From NCBI GenBank assembly GCA_903824495.1, contig CAIJXB010000026.1:62001-126000 (forward strand): 64,000 nucleotides of DNA. Direction: 5' to 3'. The notes beneath the pieces are model-generated. The model was not told where the DNA came from. It worked only from the letters and a program-made list of their open reading frames with translations, and made no database searches. Origin of the DNA: an uncultured Chlamydiae bacterium (lineage in GTDB: Bacteria; Chlamydiota; Chlamydiia; Chlamydiales; Rhabdochlamydiaceae). The position numbers and the translations under genes are program-made. Below, piece by piece: positions 37,534 through 45,300 of the stretch (its first letter is position 1; each line of letters opens with the position of its first letter).

Positions 37534-38579
37534 ATTATCTTATAGGGTGTTTTCTTGTTTTTGCAGCAATCTCCTTATGCTCTTCTGATCGATTTGAGTC
37601 TGAATTTCTTTGGCCTCAAATCGAATCTTTAAAAAAGCCAAAAGAACTCGATCTCCTTATAGAGGAACGGATTCATGAAATACTAGCTTTGAATGAATAC
37701 TGGCGCCCTTTCATCGTAAGCGACTTATCTGCGCTTGAAGAAGGTAAACTTGTATTGCAGCAAGAAGGAGCTGGTGGCTCTTATGTTTTATATGACTCTC
37801 AAAGCAACCCCAAGTTCGTTATCAAACCAAATGATGAAAACATCTTTTGTCTCAATAATCCAAAGCACTTTGCTTCCCCCTTCTTAGAGATAAGAGCCAA
37901 ACCCCATATTCCATTATATAAAGCAGCCCAAACAGATGTTGCTTGCTATGAGATCGCCAAAGCTTGCGATCTCGAGCACATAACACCCAAAACTGTTTTA
38001 GCTTTGCTCTCCCACCCTCACTTTTCTTCATCAGAAGAAAAGCTCTGTTCGATCCAAGAACATGTAAAAAACGCTAGATCTCTTCGAAAACTTTTAGAAG
38101 ATTTTTTTAGAGAAGGTTTTTTAGAAGAGGATCTTTTAGAAAGATTGGATCTAGAAGATTTCGAAGATGTTACTCTATTTCTTTGGCTTATTTTTGACAG
38201 CGACGCTCACGTAGATAATTTTCTAGCCTATCCTAAAAGGATAAATCACAAAGGGAATACTGTTTACGGAATACTAAAAATCGATAATAGCCTTGCTCTA
38301 CCGGAGAGCAATTCTGAATATTTTAATGCGCTTATGTATCTGCCTCATGCACTTCTTCCTATCTCTTCTAGAACCCAAGAAAAAATTGGATCTCTTTCTT
38401 TACGTGAAATGAAAAAAATCATAGAGAATTTCAGATTAACTTCTTCTCTTGCAGCTTTTGAAAAGAGGATTTCCTCTCTTCAACAGTTAATAGAAAACAA
38501 GGAAATCACCTATTACGAATGTAGCTTAGAGCTTTCCTCTTTAGATTTTTCCAAGAAAAAAATTGCAGTTTTTAAATAA
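37530..38579 (+). CDS. Exported protein with PI3/4-kinase-like (atypical kinase) fold
   Basis: The GTG start overlaps the mazG stop. A signal peptide (MNYLIGCFLVFAAISLCSSD) precedes about 330 residues. GSYVLYDSQSNPKFVIKPNDE places a lysine in an ATP-binding-like strand, DSDAHVDNFLAYP resembles the catalytic loop D-x-H-x-x-N, and YGILKIDNSLALPE resembles the metal-binding I-D motif of phosphatidylinositol kinase/HipA/CotH-like folds. These three in order are the basis for the call; family membership is an inference. An exported lipid or protein kinase would most likely be an effector. No eukaryotic accessory domains are seen. Confidence 0.5.
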   Translation: MNYLIGCFLVFAAISLCSSDRFESEFLWPQIESLKKPKELDLLIEERIHEILALNEYWRPFIVSDLSALEEGKLVLQQEGAGGSYVLYDSQSNPKFVIKPNDENIFCLNNPKHFASPFLEIRAKPHIPLYKAAQTDVACYEIAKACDLEHITPKTVLALLSHPHFSSSEEKLCSIQEHVKNARSLRKLLEDFFREGFLEEDLLERLDLEDFEDVTLFLWLIFDSDAHVDNFLAYPKRINHKGNTVYGILKIDNSLALPESNSEYFNALMYLPHALLPISSRTQEKIGSLSLREMKKIIENFRLTSSLAAFEKRISSLQQLIENKEITYYECSLELSSLDFSKKKIAVFK

Positions 38580-38645
38580 ATATTGCACGCTCTCCAAAGC
38601 ATTATCAGAATGCAATTTAACTCTAACAATTCTTAAAAAATTTCA

Positions 38646-39413
38646 ATGGGACGTCGCCTCATGCCATACAAATTCACCGCAGTTTTTTTTAGCTTATTAG
38701 CCACAATTCAATGTTGGGGGATTGATAATTCTACCCAAGAAAACCCCGCAGTAAACCTTTGCCGAATGGATAAGAGAAACCACCAAGCTGTTGAATATGT
38801 AGGCACAAGACCTTCTGGAGGACGGGTTCAGTTAGGACTATTGTTATTAGAAGGATTACAAAAGGAAGATTTCGTTCTTGAAATTGGAGCTGGCGCTTTG
38901 ATGTCGTCCATTCCTATTATGTCATTTCTAGAAATGGGGCATTATATCGGAATTGAACCTAACCAATGGCTAATGAATGCCTCTCTTAAAATCCCTGAAA
39001 ATCGGGAAGTTGTAGAAAAGAAAAAACCCACTTTTCTTCCCAACACAGATTTTGATGCCTCTTCTTTGGGGATAACTTTCGATTACATTTTCGCCCATTC
39101 TATCATGAGTCATGCTGCAGAGTGGCAACTACCTCTATTTTTGAAAAACTGTGCAAAAGTTTTAAAAGAGGGAGGGAAAGTGGTATTTTCTATACGACTT
39201 ACTGAGGCTAACGGATATGGATGCGAAGGGGCAGATCAAGAAACACATGCCTCTGAATGGCAGTACCCAGGATGTAGTTTTTTTGACAAAACAACCGTCG
39301 AGAGGGAAGCTAGCAAATGGTTTAGTAAAGTTGAATACAAAAAAGAATACACCGCGTTGCTTACTTCAGATAGCCGTAGCGTATGCCACGATTGGTTTGT
39401 TCTCACGAAATAA
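38646..39413 (+). CDS. Exported SAM-dependent methyltransferase
   Basis: A signal peptide (MPYKFTAVFFSLLATIQCWG, from the second in-frame ATG at 38661; the ATG at 38646 adds five residues) precedes a standard methyltransferase: FVLEIGAGALMSSIP (motif I), YIGIEPNQWLMNAS (ribose-binding Glu), FDYIFAHSIMSHAA and LKEGGKVVFSIRL. It looks like Methyltransf_11/25. The intact motifs suggest it is catalytic if SAM is available at its final location. A perfect 11-bp hairpin follows. Confidence 0.75.
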   Translation: MGRRLMPYKFTAVFFSLLATIQCWGIDNSTQENPAVNLCRMDKRNHQAVEYVGTRPSGGRVQLGLLLLEGLQKEDFVLEIGAGALMSSIPIMSFLEMGHYIGIEPNQWLMNASLKIPENREVVEKKKPTFLPNTDFDASSLGITFDYIFAHSIMSHAAEWQLPLFLKNCAKVLKEGGKVVFSIRLTEANGYGCEGADQETHASEWQYPGCSFFDKTTVEREASKWFSKVEYKKEYTALLTSDSRSVCHDWFVLTK

Positions 39414-39420
39414 TTAATAC

Positions 39421-39448
39421 TGAGTCCCTTCTTAAAGGAAGGGACTCA
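39421..39448. terminator. Perfect hairpin between convergent island genes
   Basis: TGAGTCCCTTC and GAAGGGACTCA form an 11-bp perfect stem with loop TTAAAG between two convergent stop codons. No T run on either side, so it may act as a transcript stabiliser rather than a terminator. Confidence 0.5.
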
Positions 39449-39451
39449 CAG

Positions 39452-40387
39452 TCAATCTGCAAGAATCGCTTTTATGTACTTATTAAAAGACTTCGTCTTA
39501 TTCGCATGATAGGAGCTCGATTGATGATCCCAATTCGAACCGGCTCTATAGTGAAAAAAGTGACTATCTAGATAAAATTCGCTGGTATCTGCACCCGCAG
39601 AATAGATAAAGCGTATTTGCTCATCATTATACTTTCCATAAGACTTTGCGTTATCGATCGCTTGAGCGCAAGGATACTCACCTTTTTTACATTCGCTGCA
39701 AGGGCACTCTTTTAAAATGCCGTAGGCGTGTTTCGTATAATTGAGATTGATGTGTCGAACGGGCACATTTCGATGTTTAGAAAGATAGTAATGGGAATAC
39801 CCTCCCGTATCCGTTTGAATGCTTTTAACCTTTCCTAACCCAAAATTAAGGGTTTTCTTATCAGGTAACCGTCTCATATCAAGGAATACGATACCTATCC
39901 AAAGATAATCGACCGTTCTCTTTTCAGAGGATCTATTTTGGTAAAGTCCAGCCAACGCATGGTTTTGCATATACTCTCCTATGCTGAACTCTTTTACCAA
40001 AAACAAATCAGAGTCAAGCAATACGACTATTCCATCATAGTCAAATCCCATTACACTGAGTGAATAATTAACAATCTGCGCATTTCTTTTAGATGCCTGA
40101 TCAGATTTATGAAGGTGTTGAGGCATATCAATGCAGCGAAGATTCAGACGGGCACAAGTCTTATGAATCTCTGAACTCAAAGAAGCGTCTTTTGCATCGT
40201 TAAAAACAACAAGCTCGTAATCATCTAAGAGAAATTTTTCAAAGGTCTTCTTTTGAATTTCAATGAAATCTGGCCTATTGAAGCTATAGGTAAAGATTAA
40301 AACTTTCTCAGAAGCCCAACCTGAAAACACCCCAAAAAAACTAATAATAGCGAAAAGACACAGGCGCGCATTTGTCCACAATCTCAT
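39452..40387 (-). CDS. Exported glycosyltransferase-like protein, paralogue of the island-1 gene
   Basis: The ATG at 40387 has GAGG six bases upstream and gives a signal peptide (MRLWTNARLCLFAIISFFGVFSGWASEK cleaving near GWAS). The mature start VLIFTYSFNRPDFIEIQ, FEKFLLDDYELVVFNDA, and VVLLDSDLFLV (DxD) match the paralogue at 26458-27432 in order and spacing. ECPCSECKKGEYPC is a cysteine-rich insertion specific to this copy. HFFHYRAGSNWDHQ near the end is again shared. A GT-A nucleotide-sugar transferase is inferred; it has no membrane anchor. Confidence 0.68.
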   Translation of the reverse strand: MRLWTNARLCLFAIISFFGVFSGWASEKVLIFTYSFNRPDFIEIQKKTFEKFLLDDYELVVFNDAKDASLSSEIHKTCARLNLRCIDMPQHLHKSDQASKRNAQIVNYSLSVMGFDYDGIVVLLDSDLFLVKEFSIGEYMQNHALAGLYQNRSSEKRTVDYLWIGIVFLDMRRLPDKKTLNFGLGKVKSIQTDTGGYSHYYLSKHRNVPVRHINLNYTKHAYGILKECPCSECKKGEYPCAQAIDNAKSYGKYNDEQIRFIYSAGADTSEFYLDSHFFHYRAGSNWDHQSSSYHANKTKSFNKYIKAILAD

Positions 40388-40563
40388 GTACATCCTCATT
40401 ACCGCATAAATAGATCTGTTAAGATACCCTAGGTCGATGAATTCCTCAATAACTATCGAAAGGAAGCGGTATCGACTCTGTACCCAAATATTGTTTTTTT
40501 CTTGCTTCTTAATCTTTCAAAAAGATATCCCTTTGTAAGATTTTTTAATTTTTTGGAGAAAAC

Positions 40564-41334
40564 ATGCGATTTCTAACTTTATTTACTGCCTTTTTGTGTT
40601 TTGGGATGAACCTTTTTGCCGAAAAAGTAGGATTATTAATCGTTGCCACAGGCAAATATGATTCCTTTGTAGATCCCTTGATTAAATCCGCCAGACGCCA
40701 TTTTTGTCCAAATCAAGAAGTCACTTACTATGTCTTTACCGATGGGACAATCCCTGAGGCTGATGATATCGTGAAGGTTTACCAAAAAAGATTGGGTTGG
40801 CCTTATGATACCCTAATGCGTAATTCAATCTACCACGAACATAGAGACGTATTTGCTTCCGAAGACTACCTATTTGCCTTGGATGCGGACATGCTGTTCG
40901 TAAATACAGTAGGAGAAGAAATTTTTGGAGAGCGCGTTGCCACGTTGCATCCAGGATACGCAACTACAGGCGCCAGTTTCCCTTATGAAACAAACCCAAA
41001 ATCTCGCGCTTATGTACCGAAAAAAGCAGGAAGCATGTATTTTGCAGGTGGTTTTTTTGGAGGATCTCAAAAAGGATTCAGACACATTGTCAAAGAAACT
41101 ACGGAAAGGGTTCTAGATGACTTAAATCGTGGAATTGTAGCTGTTTGGCATGATGAGAGCCAATGGAACCGCTATTGCATTGATTTTAAACCCTCTGTAA
41201 TCCTTACCCCTTCTTATTGTTATGCCGATTTAACAGAATTTGGATACTCCAAAAAAATGGCAAAAACCTTTGATAGAATGTTTCCTAAAAAGCTCGTTGC
41301 CTTAACAAAAAACCACGAAGAATATAGAAATTAA
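40564..41334 (+). CDS. Exported GT6-family glycosyltransferase (ABO blood-group transferase-like)
   Basis: The 256-residue protein starts with a signal peptide (MRFLTLFTAFLCFGMNLFAEK). The rest aligns with vertebrate GT6 enzymes (ABO A/B transferases, alpha-1,3-galactosyltransferase) over its full length: YYVFTD, FALDADMLF (DxD, D107/D109), VATLHPGY, AYVPK, GGFFGGS, VAVWHDESQWNRY (E198, equivalent of the catalytic Glu) and LTKNHEEYRN. These enzymes transfer GalNAc or Gal in alpha-1,3 linkage onto Gal. The specificity segment reads A161-G162-G163 where human A transferase has Leu-Gly-Gly. Most bacterial GT6 enzymes that I know have NxN in place of DxD and lack signal peptides. It is followed at 15 bp by a GT2 gene. 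Confidence 0.88.
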   Translation: MRFLTLFTAFLCFGMNLFAEKVGLLIVATGKYDSFVDPLIKSARRHFCPNQEVTYYVFTDGTIPEADDIVKVYQKRLGWPYDTLMRNSIYHEHRDVFASEDYLFALDADMLFVNTVGEEIFGERVATLHPGYATTGASFPYETNPKSRAYVPKKAGSMYFAGGFFGGSQKGFRHIVKETTERVLDDLNRGIVAVWHDESQWNRYCIDFKPSVILTPSYCYADLTEFGYSKKMAKTFDRMFPKKLVALTKNHEEYRN

Positions 41335-41349
41335 CATTCTTGAGAAAAA

Positions 41350-42258
41350 ATGAAGAACCTACTTTTATTGACCCTCTTATTTACTTCCCATCTTTTTGCA
41401 GATTCTAATGAAGAAAAAGCGATAGTAGTGGTTATTCCATCCTATAAAAACAGCGCATGGTGCAGTTGGAATTTGAACTCCGTTTTAGAACAAGACTATA
41501 CAAACTTCCGTGTGATTTATATAGATGACAATTCCCCCGATAAAACCGCAGACAAAGTCGAAATACTCGTAAAAAACCACAGTAGATGCAAAAATAGCCC
41601 AATCAACAAGATCATCTTCGATGACCACCATTCAAAAGACATCTTGAAAGTAACAGAGGAATTTGAAGCACAAGTCAATCAAAACTCCTCTTTCTTTTCT
41701 TTGATTGTCAATAAAAACAGATCCGGAGCACTAGCGAATTTGTATCGCGCGATTTGGAGCTGCTTAGATGAAGAAATCGTAGTGACACTTGATGGAGATG
41801 ATTGGTTTGCAGATCTTCAAGTGTTAAAGCGTCTTAATAAAGCGTATCAGACTAAAAACATTTGGTTAACTCATGGGAACATGATTGAATACCCTTCAGG
41901 TTCTAACGCCTGGAGCGAACCCATTCCTCCCCAGATTATCGCAAAAAACACATTTAGAAGCTTTAAATGTCCTTCCCACTTACGAACATTTTATGCGTGG
42001 CTCTTCAAAAATATTAAACTAGAAGACTTGCTTTATAACGGAGAATTTTTTTCAATGACCTGGGACATGGCCATGATGTATCCTATGATCGAAATGTGTG
42101 GTGATCGACATGCATTTATAGCCGCTCCCAATTACGTATACAACATGACTAATCCAATCAACGACAATAAAGTGAATGCAGAACTTCAAAGAACTCTCGA
42201 TCGATATATTAGAGAGCAATCTCCCTATCCGAAGCTAGGAACAAACCCTAGTAACTAA
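41350..42258 (+). CDS. Exported family-2 glycosyltransferase
   Basis: After a signal peptide (MKNLLLLTLLFTSHLFAD) the protein has the GT2 start VVVIPSYKNSAWCSWNLNSVLEQDY, YIDDNSPDKT, VNKNRSGALANLYRAI and the donor-site VTLDGDDWF (DxDD). A WDMAMMYPMIEM segment may form the acceptor side. This is an inverting GT-A enzyme; sugar and acceptor unknown. It lies 15 bp behind the GT6 gene, so both are expected on the same transcript. Its last four bases overlap the convergent GT92-like gene. Confidence 0.8.
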   Translation: MKNLLLLTLLFTSHLFADSNEEKAIVVVIPSYKNSAWCSWNLNSVLEQDYTNFRVIYIDDNSPDKTADKVEILVKNHSRCKNSPINKIIFDDHHSKDILKVTEEFEAQVNQNSSFFSLIVNKNRSGALANLYRAIWSCLDEEIVVTLDGDDWFADLQVLKRLNKAYQTKNIWLTHGNMIEYPSGSNAWSEPIPPQIIAKNTFRSFKCPSHLRTFYAWLFKNIKLEDLLYNGEFFSMTWDMAMMYPMIEMCGDRHAFIAAPNYVYNMTNPINDNKVNAELQRTLDRYIREQSPYPKLGTNPSN

Positions 42259-43217
42259 TCAGCAAAAACTCGCTCCCTTAATTGCGGAGCGAAGCGAAGT
42301 ATCTCCGTGTCTTCTACCTGATTGCAAGATTTTTTCCAGTCTCGGATGTAGTCTTTCTTTAATTTTTTCCCTTCCATCCGTTCTTTGCTAGCCACCTTTA
42401 CTTCATAAAAATTGCGCTCTGACCTATGCACATAATGATTGATCCTCGCTTTGCTCACATCAATTTCTCCAAATCGCCACTTCTTATGATTCGGCAAGAT
42501 CCATCCATACCCTGAAAAGTAATCCCATGTATGAGGACACCAACAGGTTCCTTCTATGTTTACTCTCTCTGGTCTGACGATCGATTTTACAGGATAATTA
42601 TAAGAGCTCTTTTCCTTCGCTTTTTTAGTAAGAACTTCAATCATCAGTTTGTCGGGTGGAATATCCCATATTCCAGATGTTCCAAAATTCTGCCAATTAA
42701 TAAGGACTCCCGCCTCAGATTCGTACTCTTCTAAAAAAGAAAGCAGATCATCTTGGTGTGCGGGAACGATAAACTCATCAAGGTCAATGATTGCCAGCCA
42801 TTTAGCAGTCCCAGTAAAATAAAAAATGGCATCCGTAAGGGCTGGGAACTGAGTGAACCATACCCATCCAGCTTTCCTTGCAAGTTTACTGTGATCTGTC
42901 GGCCAATCCACAAGAGTTACATCACCATTTTCAATATACGGATCTAAAACCTGCCTGTAATTATCCGTACTGCCGTTATTATAAAGACGAAAATGTTCCA
43001 CCCCTAACAACTTATAGTACTCAATCCACTCTTTCATATAGGGTGCTTCATTTTTGAAAATGGAGCATACGCATAACGTATATTGATATTTAAATTCTTG
43101 AGGCTGAGAGATATTTAAGGGGGGCATTATAGCTCCCCTTTTTGGTGAATGAGCAAAAAGAGACCCCGCCAATAGTAGGCTACTAGAAACTAGAGCCAGG
43201 GCAAAGGGTTTTCTCAT
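42255..43217 (-). CDS. Exported GT92-like (DUF23) glycosyltransferase
   Basis: A signal peptide (MRKPFALALVSSSLLLAGSLFAHS) is followed by LCVCSIFKNEAPYMKEWIEYYKLLGVEH, LYNNGSTDNYRQVL, VTLVDWP, and WLAIIDLDEFIVP, the hallmark sequence set of the GT92/DUF23 family (GT-A fold, DxD as DLDEF). Animal GT92 enzymes add beta-1,4-galactose to core fucose of N-glycans; bacterial ones are little studied. CWCPHTWDYFSGYGW is retained near the C-terminus. It is translationally coupled with the GT11-like gene upstream (ATGA). Confidence 0.8.
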   Translation of the reverse strand: MRKPFALALVSSSLLLAGSLFAHSPKRGAIMPPLNISQPQEFKYQYTLCVCSIFKNEAPYMKEWIEYYKLLGVEHFRLYNNGSTDNYRQVLDPYIENGDVTLVDWPTDHSKLARKAGWVWFTQFPALTDAIFYFTGTAKWLAIIDLDEFIVPAHQDDLLSFLEEYESEAGVLINWQNFGTSGIWDIPPDKLMIEVLTKKAKEKSSYNYPVKSIVRPERVNIEGTCWCPHTWDYFSGYGWILPNHKKWRFGEIDVSKARINHYVHRSERNFYEVKVASKERMEGKKLKKDYIRDWKKSCNQVEDTEILRFAPQLRERVFAD

Positions 43218-44116
43218 CTATGATTGCTCCCATTTCTATACTGAACAATATACCAGTCTGTTGGCAAAATATCTTTGGACATCTCTTTATTGTTGTATGG
43301 CAACGCAAACCAAGGAGAGGGCGCTATGACAACTTTTCCGGGCCCGGTAGAAAGCCATGCAGCCCACCAGCCAAATGAGGAATTAGAAATAATAAAGGAT
43401 TTGCAAAGAGTTAGAACATAAAATTCTTCGATATAATTAGCTGGATCATCCAAATAAATAATGTTTGGCTTAAGACCTTGTGTACACTCTCTTGCATATT
43501 TGACGTTGTTCGTAGAAACAATAAAAATTGCATCGTCTGGGAAATATGCCATGGCATGCTCATAATAGTCCCGTCCAATTGTTGGATGGTTTCTGCCTAG
43601 GGGCTCTTCCTTCCTATAATCTCGAATTTGAACCGCTACTGTCATTTCATCGGAATTCAATATTGGATATTTTTCTAAAATCTTATCTGTTAGTTCTGGC
43701 TCTGGGGCAAATAGCGCAAGTATTTCGTTACGTCTATGCTTAAAATATTTATCTGACTGAAAAAAGCCATGAAGTTCTGCCACTTTTGATGCGGGAATTT
43801 TTTTATAATTGAAGTTTGGCTCTCTCCAATTTAATTGGACAGGCACTGGAACATCATAAGTATCTATTTTCGAAAGGAAAACCTCTCTTGCATTTTTGGG
43901 AACATTCTCTGTTCCTTTACGTGCTAAATCTGGAACAGTCAAAGCCAGATTATTATCTAACGCGTACGCATAAGCTGTCGCGATTTGGAACAGTTGATTC
44001 CCAAATTGTCCATTCAATTCGACAGATACATAGCCACTTTGATTTCGACTTAACTCCCTGGCAGTTCCTTGAAAAGGAAGAGCGAGTAAACCTAGCAAAA
44101 AAATTGTATAGCGCAT
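43214..44116 (-). CDS. Exported GT11-like alpha-1,2-fucosyltransferase
   Basis: A signal peptide (MRYTIFLLGLLALPFQGTAR) precedes VSVELNGQFGNQLFQIATAYAYAL, the diagnostic N-terminal block of GT11. Near the C-terminus come LTLCKSFIISNSSFGWWAAWLS and VVIAPSPWF, the second diagnostic block. GT11 enzymes transfer fucose from GDP-fucose in alpha-1,2 linkage to galactose, forming H-type antigens. The central motif, usually HxRRGDY, reads VQIRDYRKE here, so donor binding may be altered and activity is not certain. It is the first gene of a two-gene - strand unit with the GT92-like gene. Confidence 0.75.
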   Translation of the reverse strand: MRYTIFLLGLLALPFQGTARELSRNQSGYVSVELNGQFGNQLFQIATAYAYALDNNLALTVPDLARKGTENVPKNAREVFLSKIDTYDVPVPVQLNWREPNFNYKKIPASKVAELHGFFQSDKYFKHRRNEILALFAPEPELTDKILEKYPILNSDEMTVAVQIRDYRKEEPLGRNHPTIGRDYYEHAMAYFPDDAIFIVSTNNVKYARECTQGLKPNIIYLDDPANYIEEFYVLTLCKSFIISNSSFGWWAAWLSTGPGKVVIAPSPWFALPYNNKEMSKDILPTDWYIVQYRNGSNHR

Positions 44117-44279
44117 AAACGTCCTTTTTTAGCTTGCGAAATTGCGAAGGAACGATTCTCTCTACACGGATCCTTTTTTGCAACTGCTTAAAAAAAAACA
44201 TTCCATTTTTTTAATTTCTCGAATGTTTTATAAAGAGAATTAAGGTAGTTTCTTATGCCTTTCAGGGATTTTTACGCAC

Positions 44280-45116
44280 ATGAAGCTTATTGTCTATTTA
44301 CTTACTCTTGGATGTTTAGGATATGGAGCTTGGCAAATCAGCCAAACACATCCTGAAATTAAAGATCGTGTTGAAAAATTCATTCCTTCTCAAGGATTCC
44401 ACACCTTAGAGGTGCGCTATACTGCAGAGCAGATCATGTCCTCTCACCGAAAAGAGCTCCTAAAAAGCCATCAGCACAAGTATTTAGAATCAGAGCTCCG
44501 CTTTTATCCTTATGTACTCATGGAAGTCAAATACTGCGCCACTCCTAAAAAAACGCAAGAGAGCTTAATCCTTTGGGATCTATGTGATGGAGAGATGGTT
44601 CTCGAAACAAGAGGATGGGAAAAAACTCATGGATTCGGGGATTGCATTCGCGCAGGAACGGATCGCTATGAATTTAAAGTCATCAACCTCTTAGCTAAAA
44701 AAGGGGGAGCTTGTGATCGTGAAGATCTTCTTAAAGGGCTTCATTTAGAAAACAACATGCTAGACACTTTGATCGACAGTCTTAAAAGAAAACAGCTCGT
44801 TGTCTTTTCTGGGAACCAGTACAGACTGCATCTACAAAAGCCCGTCTTAAAAACATCACCTGAGACAAAAATCAACGAACGTCTAGTGACAAAGACTTGG
44901 AAAAACGCCCACAAAATATCCAAGCGCTTTTCGCTTGCTCAGATCTCAAGGCTTGCTCAGGCTGCCTTTGGTGATGACTTTGCAATCCGCCATACTTCTG
45001 ATGTATATCTTCCGGTTCACAGCATTGTTGTGCAAAACCCTGATGGCTCTTTACATACGAGTTTGTGGAATGCCCTCAACGGCAAACAAATATTATATTC
45101 CCATTCCGTAGATTGA
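44280..45116 (+). CDS. Membrane-anchored protein with winged-helix-like segment, unknown
   Basis: The 278-residue product has one N-terminal hydrophobic helix (MKLIVYLLTLGCLGYGAWQI) without a cleavage site of typical form, so it is probably anchored with the rest outside or inside as a soluble domain. Residues 140-175 (INLLAKKGGACDREDLLKGL...LIDSLKRKQLVV) resemble a winged-helix fold. No paralogue appears in the window and no enzymatic motif is seen. It is upstream of the tRNA and dnaB and seems to be a conserved chlamydial type of gene, though I cannot name it. Confidence 0.6.
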   Translation: MKLIVYLLTLGCLGYGAWQISQTHPEIKDRVEKFIPSQGFHTLEVRYTAEQIMSSHRKELLKSHQHKYLESELRFYPYVLMEVKYCATPKKTQESLILWDLCDGEMVLETRGWEKTHGFGDCIRAGTDRYEFKVINLLAKKGGACDREDLLKGLHLENNMLDTLIDSLKRKQLVVFSGNQYRLHLQKPVLKTSPETKINERLVTKTWKNAHKISKRFSLAQISRLAQAAFGDDFAIRHTSDVYLPVHSIVVQNPDGSLHTSLWNALNGKQILYSHSVD

Positions 45117-45165
45117 TGCTTGCTAAAAAAAAAGGCTTATGCGTAAAATCTCCTTTTCTTATAAT

Positions 45166-45252
45166 GGAAAGGTGGCTGAGTGGCCGAAAGCACGTCCCTG
45201 CTAAGGACGCGTACCAGTAATGGTACCGTGGGTTCGAATCCCACCCTTTCCG
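45166..45252 (+). tRNA. tRNA-Ser (anticodon GCU)
   Basis: The 87-base gene folds into a class II tRNA: acceptor GGAAAGG/CCTTTCC with discriminator G, D-arm with GCTGAGTGGCCGAAAGC, anticodon stem CGTCC/GGACG with loop CTGCTAA (anticodon GCT, reading AGC/AGU), a long variable arm around GTACCAGTAATGGTACC, and T-arm GTGGGTTCGAATCCCAC. CCA is not encoded. It lies in the gap upstream of dnaB. Confidence 0.95.
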
Positions 45253-45300
45253 TTTCTTAAGCCAGCAGCTCAATAAAACATTTTTTACTTGGAGCTCACC

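Noticed and set aside
43214..44116. Possible pseudogene status of the GT11-like gene because of its altered HxRRGDY motif
   Set aside because: The frame is intact with a signal peptide, coupled start-stop and both other conserved blocks, so divergence is more likely than decay.
45076..45273. Minus-strand frame across the tRNA-Ser gene
   Set aside because: It reads through the tRNA on the opposite strand and gives the artefact-type GWDSNPRYHY peptide often produced by reversed tRNA-adjacent DNA; not a gene.
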